64,000 nt of DNA. Origin: Halorubrum tebenquichense DSM 14210 (GTDB taxonomy: Archaea; Halobacteriota; Halobacteria; Halobacteriales; Haloferacaceae). Below, piece by piece: positions 1 to 7,561 of the stretch. The stretch lies in assembly GCF_000337415.1 (NCBI RefSeq), contig NZ_AOJD01000051.1:85105-149104 (forward strand), written 5' to 3'. Every line of letters begins with the position of its first letter. Position 1 is the first letter of the stretch. The translations under genes were made by a program, and so were the position numbers. The notes beneath the pieces were generated by a model. It did not search any database and was not told the DNA's origin. It was given only the letters and a program-made list of their open reading frames with translations.

Positions 1-562
1 TCTCCCCGGTCTCGGGGTCGACGACCGTGCTCTCGGTCCCGGGCGTCTCGCCCCCATCGATCACGGCGGCGACGCCCCCCCGGATCCGGTCGCCGAGGTC
101 GTCGGGACGCGTGACGCTGCCCGTTCCGGACACGTTGGCGCTCGTCGCGGTGAGCGGGCCGGTCTCGGCGAGCAGCGCCCGCGCGATCTCGTGGTCCGGC
201 ACGCGGATCCCGACGCGGTCGCGGCCGGCGGTGAGCGCGTCCGGCACCCGGTCGTCGCGCTCGACGACGACGGTCACCGGCCCGGGGAGGAACGCCCGCG
301 CGAACGCGACGGCCAACTCGGTCGGCCGCGTGTACCGGAGCGCGTCGTCCACGCTCGCGACCCCGAGCGAGAGGGGGTCGTCCCGGTCCCGCCCCTTCAG
401 TTCGAAGACGCGTTCGACGGCGGCGGCGTCGAGCGCGTCAGCACCCAGCCCGTACACCGTCTCGGTCGGGTAGACGACGAGATCGCCGCGCTCGACGGCG
501 GTCGCCGCCGCGCGCAGCGCCTCGGTTCGATCCGGCCGGTCGTCGCTCGTGTCGGCAGTCAC
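1..562 (-). CDS. L-threonylcarbamoyladenylate synthase (Sua5/YrdC family), 3' end cut by the window
   Basis: The first enzyme of t6A tRNA modification, which makes threonylcarbamoyl-AMP from threonine, bicarbonate and ATP. The reading frame starts at a GTG at 562 and stays open to base 1, giving about 187 codons. It contains the YrdC signatures LVVYPTETVYGLG near residues 28-40, the ELKGRDRDDPLSL segment and TSANVSGTGSVT near residue 140. The stop codon lies outside the window, so it cannot be seen whether a C-terminal Sua5 domain is present. A T-rich TATA-like stretch near 587-592 would give an almost leaderless transcript. The family call is secure; only the end is missing. Confidence 0.93.
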   Translation of the reverse strand, partial: MTADTSDDRPDRTEALRAAATAVERGDLVVYPTETVYGLGADALDAAAVERVFELKGRDRDDPLSLGVASVDDALRYTRPTELAVAFARAFLPGPVTVVVERDDRVPDALTAGRDRVGIRVPDHEIARALLAETGPLTATSANVSGTGSVTRPDDLGDRIRGGVAAVIDGGETPGTESTVVDPETGE

Positions 563-638
563 GTGCGTCCGTTCGTCGCGGAGTTGAAAAAGGGTGACGC
601 GTGTGCGATATCCGGACTAACCGACAGCGTTCGGCCGC

Positions 639-1148
639 TCAGTCGACGAGGTCGGCGACCGCGTCGTCGATCGCCTCGGCGTCGGGGAACGCGGGGTGCT
701 CGTCCGCGACCCACGCGTACTCGACGGTGCGGTCGGCGTCGAGGAGGAACACGGCCGGCCGGCTCTCCGTGACACCGGTCATGCCGTCGATGTCGTGGGC
801 GAGCCCGTACTCCTCGATGACGCCCGCTCCCGGGTCGGAGAAGACCCGGACGCCGTCGCCGCGGTCCGCAAGCAGGCGCTTGTGGGCGTACGGCGTCGAG
901 ATGGAGACCCCGAGGACGTCCACGTCGGCGGCCCAGCCGTGGTCGTCGACCGTGTTGTAGAGGTACGTCCCCTGGAAGGCCCCGTCCATGGGGTGGAAGA
1001 GCAGGAGCGTCGGCCCGTCGACGGCGTCGGCGAGCGCGCGGTCCTCCCAGTACTCGTCGTTCACGAGCGGGCGGGTGAAGTCCGGTGCCGTGTCGCCCTC
1101 GGCGACGTGGTCCGTCTCGGGCAGGGAGACGACGTCGAAGTCGACCAT
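639..1148 (-). CDS. Peroxiredoxin-like (AhpC/TSA fold) protein lacking the catalytic cysteine
   Basis: About 169 residues with a thioredoxin-fold redoxin layout: GDTAPDFTRPLVN at the N terminus, LLLFHPMDGAFQGTY where peroxiredoxins have the F-Y-P-x-D-x4-C-T active site, then DVLGVSISTPYAHKRL and VRVFSDPGAGVIEEYG. In the active-site segment the peroxidatic cysteine position is glycine, and the protein contains no cysteine at all, so classical peroxidase chemistry is unlikely. The ATG at 1148 is chosen; a GTG at 1157 would add MPE. It overlaps or abuts the end of the upstream glutaredoxin gene (stop at 1150-1152), so the two are very probably co-translated. It may be a binding, chaperone or regulatory derivative of a peroxiredoxin. 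Confidence 0.8.
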   Translation of the reverse strand: MVDFDVVSLPETDHVAEGDTAPDFTRPLVNDEYWEDRALADAVDGPTLLLFHPMDGAFQGTYLYNTVDDHGWAADVDVLGVSISTPYAHKRLLADRGDGVRVFSDPGAGVIEEYGLAHDIDGMTGVTESRPAVFLLDADRTVEYAWVADEHPAFPDAEAIDDAVADLVD

Positions 1149-1149
1149 C

Positions 1150-1410
1150 TCAGGCACCCCCCTCGCCGTACGTCCCGTTCAGGTACTCCACGATGTTCGC
1201 GCTCTCCGACATCGTGACGCCGGTCTCCCGGTCGACGATCGCGGGGACGCTCCGAGCGCCGGAGACGCGCTTGACGACGTTGCGCTCGGAGTGCATCGGC
1301 TCGACGTATCGGGAGCGGTACTCGAGGTCCAGCTCGTTCAGCGTCCGGACCACGCGCTCGCAGAACGGACACGCCTGAAGCCGGTACAGGGTGATCTGTG
1401 GCTCGCTCAT
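1150..1410 (-). CDS. Glutaredoxin / GST N-terminal domain protein
   Basis: An 86-residue thioredoxin-fold protein with the CPFC redox motif at residues 13-16 (LQACPFCERVVRTLN), the cis-proline segment SVPAIVD and the SESANIVEYLN helix, typical of glutaredoxin and GST N-terminal domains. Likely a cytosolic thiol-disulfide exchanger. A much longer upstream open frame exists on this strand, but it lies antisense to the CorC gene and is a GC artefact; the ATG at 1410 matches the family's normal N terminus. It is translationally coupled to the cysteine-less redoxin gene downstream and diverges from the CNNM/CorC gene at 1519. Confidence 0.88.
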   Translation of the reverse strand: MSEPQITLYRLQACPFCERVVRTLNELDLEYRSRYVEPMHSERNVVKRVSGARSVPAIVDRETGVTMSESANIVEYLNGTYGEGGA

Positions 1411-1455
1411 GCGCCTCGATTCGCCCGCGAGACGGGTAATCGTGTCGGCAGCGGC

Positions 1456-1492
1456 ACCCTCGGGTGAGGGTAGCCGAAGGGAACGCTTTAAT
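1456..1492. promoter_or_regulatory. Inverted repeat and TATA box between divergent genes
   Basis: ACCCTC-GGGT-GAGGGT at 1456-1471 is a perfect six-base inverted repeat, placed just upstream of a CTTTAATC TATA-like box (about 1485-1492) that is about 28 bases before the ATG of the CNNM/CorC gene. Its place between two divergent promoters fits an operator, but it could be chance in GC-rich DNA. Confidence 0.35.
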
Positions 1493-1518
1493 CGCGGGGC
1501 GACGGATGACAAACGAAT

Positions 1519-2943
1519 ATGGGCTTGTCGTCTAGCGCAGCGGTGGTCGACGTCCTCCAGATACCGATGCCGGGTGACGGCGTCGTGACCGCCCTCGGGG
1601 TCGTCGCGATCCTGCTTTTGGTCGGGCTCTCGGCGTTCTTCTCCTCGTCCGAGATCGCGATGTTCTCGCTGCCGCAACACCGCATCGACAGCCTCGTCGA
1701 CGAGGGAGTGACGGGCGCGGAGACGATCCGCGACATGAAACAGAACCCTCACCGCCTGCTGGTGACGATCCTCGTCGGCAACAACATCGTCAACGTGGCG
1801 ATGACCTCCATCGCGACCGCGCTGTTCGGGATCTACCTCTCTCGCGGGCAGTCCGTGCTTGCGACGACGTTCGGGATCACGACGCTCGTGCTGATATTCG
1901 GCGAGAGCGCGCCGAAGTCGTACGCCGTCGAGAACACCGAGTCGTGGGCGCTCCGGATCGCCCGCCCGCTGAAGCTCTCCGAGTACGCGCTGTACCCGCT
2001 CGTCGTCCTCTTCGACTACATCGTCAAAGGGGTCAACGCCCTCATCGGCGGCTCCGCGGCCATCGAGTCGACGTACGTCACCCGCGACGAGATCCAGGAC
2101 ATCATCGAGACCGGTGAACGGGAGGGCGTCATCGAGGAAGAGGAACGGGAGATGCTCGACCGCATCTTCCGGTTCAACAACACCATCGCCAAGGAGGTGA
2201 TGACGCCGCGGCTCGACGTCACCGCGGTCGCGAAGGAGGACTCCGTCGAGGAGGCGATCGAGACGTGTATCCAGGCCGACCACGAGCGCGTCCCCGTCTA
2301 CGAGGGGAACCTCGACAACATCATCGGCGTGGTCACCGTCCGCGATCTGGTCCGCGAACTGCGCTACTCCGAGGGGACGCCCTCTCTGGAGCGCGTGGTC
2401 AAGCCCACGCTCCACGTCCCCGAGTCGAAGAACGCCGACGAACTGCTCGCGGAGATGCAGGACAACCGCCTCCAGATGGTGACGGTCATCGACGAGTTCG
2501 GCACCACCGAGGGGATCATCACCCTCGAGGACATGGTCGAGGAGATCGTCGGCGAGATCCTCGAAGGCGACGAGGAGGCCCCCGTGGAGTTCGTCGAGGA
2601 CAACGTCGCGGTCGTCCAGGGCGAGGTGAACATCGACGAGGTCAACGAGATCCTCGGGATCGACCTCCCGGAGGGCGAGGAGTTCGAGACGCTCGCCGGC
2701 TTCGTGTTCAACCGCGCCGGGCGACTCGTTCAGGAGGGCGAGGAGATCGAGTTCGACGGCATCCGGATCCGCATCGAGCGCGTCGACAACACGCGGATCA
2801 TGTCCGCCCGCGTGACCGTCCTCGACGGGGCGGCCGCCGCGGACGACTCGACTGCCTCAACGGAGGCGACCGACCCCGTCGAGGGGAACGCGGTCGCGGA
2901 GGCCGACGGCGACGGCGAGTCCGCCCGCGGCGACGCGGAGTAG
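1519..2943 (+). CDS. CNNM/CorC (HlyC/CorC) family membrane protein with CBS pair
   Basis: A 474-residue protein. Residues about 20-195 form the CNNM (DUF21) membrane domain with SAFFSSSEIAMFSL and the VGNNIVNVAMTSIATALFG helix. A CBS pair follows at about 210-330 (EVMTPRLDV, ERVPVYEGNLDNIIGVV, MVTVIDEFGTTEGIITLED), then a CorC_HlyC FAD-like domain at about 345-425 (DEVNEILGIDLPEGEEFETLAGFVFNR would lie here). The C-terminal 45 residues are acidic and low-complexity. Family members are linked to Mg2+/Co2+ efflux and Na+-dependent transport; the exact ion is not shown here. Length is normal. Confidence 0.92.
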   Translation: MGLSSSAAVVDVLQIPMPGDGVVTALGVVAILLLVGLSAFFSSSEIAMFSLPQHRIDSLVDEGVTGAETIRDMKQNPHRLLVTILVGNNIVNVAMTSIATALFGIYLSRGQSVLATTFGITTLVLIFGESAPKSYAVENTESWALRIARPLKLSEYALYPLVVLFDYIVKGVNALIGGSAAIESTYVTRDEIQDIIETGEREGVIEEEEREMLDRIFRFNNTIAKEVMTPRLDVTAVAKEDSVEEAIETCIQADHERVPVYEGNLDNIIGVVTVRDLVRELRYSEGTPSLERVVKPTLHVPESKNADELLAEMQDNRLQMVTVIDEFGTTEGIITLEDMVEEIVGEILEGDEEAPVEFVEDNVAVVQGEVNIDEVNEILGIDLPEGEEFETLAGFVFNRAGRLVQEGEEIEFDGIRIRIERVDNTRIMSARVTVLDGAAAADDSTASTEATDPVEGNAVAEADGDGESARGDAE

Positions 2944-3027
2944 GGTCCGGTCCGAGGCGCGACGAGAGTCGTCTCGGTCCGCTCGACCGTTCGTTTATCA
3001 GTGATCGATTGGCGACTGGCGGCGAAC

Positions 3028-3412
3028 ACCGCCGAAGCCCCAGCCGCTCCGCGATATGTGGTTGCTTATAAATCACAGATCGACCCGAGCACCGCCGAAG
3101 CCCCAGCCAAGAGGCGGTCCTGCCCGCTTCGCTGTCGTTCGAACACCGAAGGTTCTCGTGATGACGGGAATCTCTGATTCTCGAACCACGCGGGCTGTGA
3201 CTTCCGTGCTCCCGCTCGCTTCGTCGCCGGCGTCCACGCCGGCTGCCGGTGGCGCTCCGCGCCACGCTGCTGGCGGGAACGCGCGGCAACCGGGCCTCAC
3301 GCCTCCCCAGCCTCGTCGCGGCCGCTTTTAAGCTGCCGCGACTCCCTCGCGCGGCGCTGCTTCGCGGTCGCCCGTGGCGACCGCTCGCAGGCGCGCGCCA
3401 CCGCAGTCGGAT
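3028..3412 (+). ncRNA. Candidate structured RNA element, copy A
   Basis: Non-coding stretch filling most of the 2944-3487 gap. Two 19-base leader boxes beginning ACCGCCGAAGCCCCAGCC lie at 3028-3046 and 3091-3109 (period 63). Downstream come the conserved block around CCTCACGCCTCCCCAGCC (3295-3315), a hairpin with arms 3315-3322 and 3335-3342 (GTCGCGGC/GCCGCGAC), the block CTCCCTCGCGCGG, and a nine-base hairpin with arms 3364-3372 and 3376-3384. Copies B and C share the same order with different but complementary arms. The region between the leader and first block is about 59 bases longer than in B and C and holds its own hairpins (3226-3243 and 3249-3265). The strand is inferred from the TATA box. 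It converges on the gene at 3488-4219, so it is not that gene's leader. Confidence 0.6.
3066..3072 (+). promoter_or_regulatory. TATA box of element A
   Basis: TTATAAA, separated by exactly 18 bases from the second leader box at 3091. The same spacing occurs twice in element C. A haloarchaeal start site about 25 bases downstream of the TATA centre would fall inside the leader box. The upstream leader box (3028) has only a weak TTTATC-like sequence in front. Confidence 0.55.
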
Positions 3413-3487
3413 TTACACCTAATCGTTCCTCGCCGACGGTCTGTCGTTCGACAGGGGATACGTGAAGCCGTCCGTCCGCGCGGCTAT

Positions 3488-4219
3488 TTAAACGGCGTAG
3501 GCGCGGGCGGCCGCGACGAGCGCCTTCCGGTAGTCGCTCTCCGAGGGGTCGTGTCCGAGGTCGAGGAACCGGTCTTTGAACGCGTCCACGTCGACGGCGT
3601 CGGTGTCGCTGCCGGCGGCCCGCGCGAGGTCGTAGATCCGGTGGTTGCGGCCGGCGATGTCGTGTCGCTCGACCAGCGCCAGCGCGAACGCGGCGTTGAC
3701 GGCCGTGATCTCCGGGTCGGCCCCGGCCGTCACCGGCGGCGAGCCGGTGCGCGACACGTCGGGCCGGTCCGCGACGGCGGCCGCCAGCGTCGATTCGAGG
3801 AAGCCGAGGAGCTTGTCCGCGGGCGCGACCGAGAGCGTGATGTCGTCGGCGTAGATGTCTTTCATGTGGTTCGCGATCTGGTAACAGTGCGCGAGCTTGC
3901 GCCGCTCGACCTTCTCGCCGGAGAGCCCCAGGTACAGCGCCTCCTCGGTCGACTGGAGGTGCGAGGGGTGGCCCTCCTCGTAGCGGGCCATGTGCGCGAG
4001 CTCGTGGATCGCCAGTTCGCGCGCCATCGCGCTCGTGGCGGCTCGCCGCGAGACGTTCAGGACGTGGTGGTCGTCGTAGTGACCGGCCCAGGTCCGCTCG
4101 TCGGGGTCGTCGCGGACCACGACGCGGACCGGCGCTTCGACGGAGCGCTCGGTCTCGAAGAGGTCCGCGGCACCGAGAAACGGGTCGGGGGGAACGTCCC
4201 CCTGGACGCGAAGATCCAT
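3488..4219 (-). CDS. DUF5781-like haloarchaeal protein with HExxH motif
   Basis: A 243-residue soluble protein. The HELAHMARYEEGHPSH segment near residues 72-87 contains HExxH, the zinc-binding motif of metallopeptidases, followed by a conserved EEGHPSH stretch. The rest (EALYLGLSGEKVERRKLAHCYQIANHMKD) is helical. I recognise the family as an uncharacterised haloarchaeal group (DUF5781); peptidase activity is an inference from HExxH alone. The C-terminal half has no recognisable domain. The ATG at 4219 gives a normal length. It stands alone between element A and the VUT transporter. Confidence 0.75.
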   Translation of the reverse strand: MDLRVQGDVPPDPFLGAADLFETERSVEAPVRVVVRDDPDERTWAGHYDDHHVLNVSRRAATSAMARELAIHELAHMARYEEGHPSHLQSTEEALYLGLSGEKVERRKLAHCYQIANHMKDIYADDITLSVAPADKLLGFLESTLAAAVADRPDVSRTGSPPVTAGADPEITAVNAAFALALVERHDIAGRNHRIYDLARAAGSDTDAVDVDAFKDRFLDLGHDPSESDYRKALVAAARAYAV

Positions 4220-4299
4220 GCTTACAGTTCACACGGGTGCGGGCGGTAAGTCTCTTGCGCTCGTGGAACTTCGGTTCGTCGGTCGCTCGGCCGAGTCGC

Positions 4300-5025
4300 C
4301 TACGGCGTTCGGTTCCGGACCGTTCCGACGACGAGGTAGACGACCGGCGTGTCCAGCACGGCGATCGCGAGCTTGAGGAGGTACTGTCCGACGCCGAGCG
4401 CGAGGAGGACGCTCCCGGGGAGCGGGGACCCGACGCCGAGCAGGATCGGGGCGGCGTAGAAGGCGACGCCGACGAAGATCACCGTGTCCAGCGCCTGACT
4501 CGTCGCCGTTGACGCGAGGTTGCGGAGCCACAGCATGCGCTCGCCGGTGCGGTCGCGGATCGCGTGGAAGACGAACACGTCCCAGTTCTGGCTGACGACG
4601 TACGCCAGCAGGCTGCCGACGACGACGTTCGCCGCCGGTCCGAGCGCGGTCTGGAAGGCGGCCGACACCTCGGGGTCGACCCCGGGCGCTGCGAGCGTCG
4701 TCCACACCAGGGCCAGCACGAGGAAGTTCGCGAGGAACGCCACGTTGACGACGACCTGCGTGGCGCGCCGCCCGTACAGCTCCGCGTAGCAGTCCGACGC
4801 GAGGAAGGTCAGCGCGTACGCGAGCGCGGCCCCCGGCAGCGTGATCTCCGGGCCGACGACCGGCAGCGCGAACGGGAGCGGCAGGGCGAGCACCTTCGCG
4901 GCGGTGAGCTGCGAGGTCGCCAGCGCCACCGTGAACAGCGTGATCAGCCCGACCGCCGCGACCGCCGACCGGTCTAGCGGGTCGGTCCGGAAGGGACTGC
5001 TCGCCTCCCCGGCCCGGCTACTCAT
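4300..5025 (-). CDS. Queuosine/archaeosine precursor transporter (VUT/YhhQ family)
   Basis: A 241-residue integral membrane protein with about six hydrophobic segments. Family hallmarks are LTAAKVLALPL in the first helix, LASDCYAELYGRRAT (the conserved S-D-x4-E-x-YG motif), VSQNWDVFVFHAIRDRT and STATSQALDTVIFVGVAF. Such proteins import 7-deazaguanine precursors; in archaea these feed archaeosine in tRNA. The start overlaps the end of the upstream ribbon-helix-helix gene by eight bases, so the pair is an operon. Confidence 0.85.
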   Translation of the reverse strand: MSSRAGEASSPFRTDPLDRSAVAAVGLITLFTVALATSQLTAAKVLALPLPFALPVVGPEITLPGAALAYALTFLASDCYAELYGRRATQVVVNVAFLANFLVLALVWTTLAAPGVDPEVSAAFQTALGPAANVVVGSLLAYVVSQNWDVFVFHAIRDRTGERMLWLRNLASTATSQALDTVIFVGVAFYAAPILLGVGSPLPGSVLLALGVGQYLLKLAIAVLDTPVVYLVVGTVRNRTP

Positions 5026-5233
5026 CGGCGTCCTCCGTCGCCTCGGCCCCCGTCGCCGACGCGTCGTCGTCGAGCCGGTCGTGGCGGGCGTCGATCTCGT
5101 CGAGCAGGTCGAGGTTCTTGCGAATCGACGCGCGCACCGCGTCGCTTCGGTTCACGAACTTCCCGTCGTCGCCGACGTGTTCGTCGAGGTCGGCGAGCAA
5201 CTCCGCCGGGATCTCGACGCTTATGTTGGGCAT
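5018..5233 (-). CDS. Ribbon-helix-helix (CopG-like) DNA-binding protein
   Basis: A 71-residue protein. Residues 1-45 fit an RHH fold: the N-terminal strand PNISVEIPAELLADLDE, then NRSDAVRASIRKNLDLL as the helix pair. The tail is acidic and disordered. Probably a dimeric regulator, possibly of its own operon with the VUT transporter, whose start it overlaps. A GGATAATAAC-like TATA sequence lies near 5268-5277 in the shared divergent region with bioY. Confidence 0.75.
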   Translation of the reverse strand: MPNISVEIPAELLADLDEHVGDDGKFVNRSDAVRASIRKNLDLLDEIDARHDRLDDDASATGAEATEDADE

Positions 5234-5331
5234 ACTCGCGTCGTGAACGTCGCGCGGCTATGAACGTTATTATCCGTGGATTATTGGAGTAGCACTAAGG
5301 CCGCCGATCCGGGACCAGCACCGACCCGGCC

Positions 5332-5369
5332 GACTCGTAAACCATCACGTTCAAGTGAGTTTACGAGTC
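5332..5369. promoter_or_regulatory. BirA-like biotin operator upstream of bioY
   Basis: A perfect 11-base inverted repeat, GACTCGTAAAC at 5332-5342 and GTTTACGAGTC at 5359-5369, with a 16-base spacer. The GTAAAC-N16-GTTTAC core resembles the BirA operator conserved in bacteria and archaea (GTAAAC and GTTTAC half sites about 15-17 bases apart). It ends ten bases before the bioY ATG and the left arm coincides with the expected TATA position, so a bound repressor would block initiation. Confidence 0.75.
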
Positions 5370-5378
5370 CGTTCAGGT

Positions 5379-5960
5379 ATGGCAACGAACACGGAGTCCG
5401 TCGACCTCGTCGGCGACGAGGCGGCGACGAACCTCGCGCGCGCCGCGCTGTTCGCGGCGCTCGTCGGGGCGTTCGCGTACGTATCGTTCCCGTTCCCGCT
5501 GTCGCCCGCACCGGTGACGCTACAGGTGCTCGGCGTCTTCCTCGCCGGGATCTTCCTCGGGCCGCTGTGGGGCGGCCTCGCGCTCGCCCTCTACCTCCTC
5601 GCGGGCGCGCTCGGCGCGCCGGTGTTCGCCGGCGGCTCCGCCGGGTTCGCGGCGCTCGTCGGAGACAGCGCCGGCTACCTCTGGTCGTACCCGATCGCGG
5701 CCGCGCTCGTCGGCGGAATCGTCCACCGCGGCCTCGCGCTCCGGGACCTCGACGCCGTCCGCCTTCCGACGCTCCTCGCCGCGACGGTCGTCGGCACGCT
5801 CGTCATCTACGCGCTCGGCGTCGTCGGACTGGTCCTCTCGCTTGACCTCGCGCTCGGCGAGGCGGTCTTCCAGGGCGCGGTGGTGTTCCTCCCGGCGGAG
5901 GCCGCGAAGATCGCCGCCGCGGTCGGGATCGTCCGGTCCGACGCGATCACCGCGGCCTGA
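5379..5960 (+). CDS. bioY: Biotin transporter substrate-binding subunit BioY
   Basis: A 193-residue membrane protein, the S component of a biotin ECF transporter. The family core is visible: FPFPLSPAPVTLQVLGVFLAG, GPLWGGLALALYLLAGALGAPVFAGG, GYLWSYPIAAALVGG and the final LPAEAAKIAAAVGI. About six membrane segments. The ATG at 5379 follows the BirA-like palindrome directly. bioM and bioN follow with minimal spacing, forming a complete bioYMN unit. Confidence 0.93.
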   Translation: MATNTESVDLVGDEAATNLARAALFAALVGAFAYVSFPFPLSPAPVTLQVLGVFLAGIFLGPLWGGLALALYLLAGALGAPVFAGGSAGFAALVGDSAGYLWSYPIAAALVGGIVHRGLALRDLDAVRLPTLLAATVVGTLVIYALGVVGLVLSLDLALGEAVFQGAVVFLPAEAAKIAAAVGIVRSDAITAA

Positions 5961-5964
5961 CGCC

Positions 5965-6747
5965 GTGATCGACGCCGACGGCCTCACCGTGCGGTACGGC
6001 GGCGGCCCGAGTGCGGAGGGCGACCCCGACGCCGGCGTCGTCGCCGTCGACGACGTCTCGCTGTCGCTTCCCGACGGCGAGTTCGTCGCGATCGCGGGCG
6101 CGAACGGCTCCGGCAAGACGACGCTCGTGCGGACGTTCAACGGGCTCGTCGACCCCGACGCCGGCGCGGTCGCGGTCAACGGGACGCCGGTCGCGGACGA
6201 CGCCCTCGCCGCCCGAACCGCGGTCGGCATGGTGTTTCAGGACCCCCGGGATCAGATCGTCTCCGCGACCGTCGGCGGCGACGTCGGGTTCGGGCCGGAG
6301 AACCTCGGACTCGACCGCGCCGAGATCGACCGCCGCGTCGATGCCGCGCTCGACGCCGTGAACATGCGAGGCCGCGGGGACGACCGGATCGCGTCGCTGT
6401 CGGGCGGCGAGCGCGAGCGCGTCGCGATCGCGGGCGCGCTGGCGATGGAGCCGGACCACCTCGTGCTCGACGAGCCGTTCACCGGACTCGACGAGCCCGC
6501 GCGCCGGTCCGTCGTGGCTCGGCTCCGCGACCTCCGCGCCGACGGCGTCGGGGTCGTCGTCGTCACCCACGACCTGCGCGACGTGCTCGCGCTCGCGGAC
6601 CGCGTCGTCGGCCTCGCGGACGGGCGGGTCGCCGTCGACGCGCCCCCCGAGCGCGCGGTCGCCGACCTCCCCGGGCTCGACGTGCGGGTGCCGGCCGCCT
6701 TCGAGGCGGAGGGCGACTCGTCGTCGACGGGAACAGATCCGGCGTGA
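5965..6747 (+). CDS. bioM: ECF transporter ATPase BioM
   Basis: A 260-residue ABC ATPase starting at a GTG (5965) four bases after the bioY stop; a longer frame that opens inside bioY is rejected. Walker A GANGSGKTTL, Q-loop GMVFQDPRDQI, signature LSGGERERVAI, Walker B HLVLDEPF and the switch histidine VVVVTHDL are all present, so it should hydrolyse ATP. Energises biotin uptake with BioN and BioY. The C-terminal tail is acidic. It overlaps bioN by four bases (GTGA). Confidence 0.93.
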   Translation: MIDADGLTVRYGGGPSAEGDPDAGVVAVDDVSLSLPDGEFVAIAGANGSGKTTLVRTFNGLVDPDAGAVAVNGTPVADDALAARTAVGMVFQDPRDQIVSATVGGDVGFGPENLGLDRAEIDRRVDAALDAVNMRGRGDDRIASLSGGERERVAIAGALAMEPDHLVLDEPFTGLDEPARRSVVARLRDLRADGVGVVVVTHDLRDVLALADRVVGLADGRVAVDAPPERAVADLPGLDVRVPAAFEAEGDSSSTGTDPA

Positions 6748-7457
6748 CCCTCTCGTACGTTCCCGACGGCGCGCTCGCGCACCGGCTCGACCCCCGGTCG
6801 AAGCTCCTCGTTCAGGTCGCCTTCGCGGTCGTCGCGTACGCGTACACCACCCCTCGCGGACTCGCCGTCCTCACGCTCGTGGCGGCCGGCTGCCTCGCGC
6901 TCGCCGGGGGCGGGCCGCGGGACCTGTGGGCGTACCGGTTCGCGCTTCCCTTCCTGCTCGTCGCGCCCCTCGTCGCGGGCGCGACCGTCGGCGACCCCTG
7001 GTTCGACGTCGACGACGCGGCCGCGACCGGGCTGGCGAGCTACCGCGTGCTGTTGATCCTCGTCGTCGCGGCCGCGTACGTCCGGTCGACGCCGGTCCGG
7101 GAGTCGCGCGCGGCGGTCCAGCGGACGGTCCCGGGCAAGCCGGGGCAGTTCCTCGGGGTCGGCGTCGCCCTCGTGTTCCGGTTCCTGCCCCTGCTGAAAC
7201 GGGACCTGCTGTCCGCGCGCGAGGCGATGCGGGCTCGGGGCGGCGGCGAGCGACCGGTCCGCGAGCGGATGCGGATCGTCGCGGTCGCGGGAATAAATCG
7301 GGCGTTCGGGCGGGCCGACCGCCTCGGGACGGCGCTCGTCGCCCGGTGTTTCGCGTGGAACCCGACGCTCCCGCGGCTGGCGTTCCGCCGCGTCGACCTC
7401 CCGGCGCTCGCGCTCGCGGCCGCGATGCTCGCGGCCGCGGTCCTGCGGGTCGCGTGA
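6744..7457 (+). CDS. bioN: ECF transporter membrane subunit BioN
   Basis: A 237-residue CbiQ/EcfT-type permease starting at a GTG that overlaps the bioM stop. Starts with HRLDPRSKLLVQVAFAVVAY, the typical EcfT N terminus. The coupling motifs with A-R-G are seen in SAREAMRARGGG and the second in ADRLGTALVARCF. Last gene of the bioYMN unit, and no biotin-synthesis gene is adjacent, consistent with a biotin importer. Confidence 0.9.
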   Translation: MTLSYVPDGALAHRLDPRSKLLVQVAFAVVAYAYTTPRGLAVLTLVAAGCLALAGGGPRDLWAYRFALPFLLVAPLVAGATVGDPWFDVDDAAATGLASYRVLLILVVAAAYVRSTPVRESRAAVQRTVPGKPGQFLGVGVALVFRFLPLLKRDLLSAREAMRARGGGERPVRERMRIVAVAGINRAFGRADRLGTALVARCFAWNPTLPRLAFRRVDLPALALAAAMLAAAVLRVA

Positions 7458-7561
7458 GTCGACCACCGTCGCCGGCGCACGCTCCCGAAACCGCGTGAAC
7501 GCCGAGCGACGAACTCCGCGTTGTGGCAAGTTTTAACCGCTCCGTATCCCGGTGATCGATC

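Noticed and set aside
1150..2415. 421-codon extended form of the glutaredoxin gene
   Set aside because: The extension is antisense to the CNNM/CorC gene; the ATG at 1410 fits the family start.
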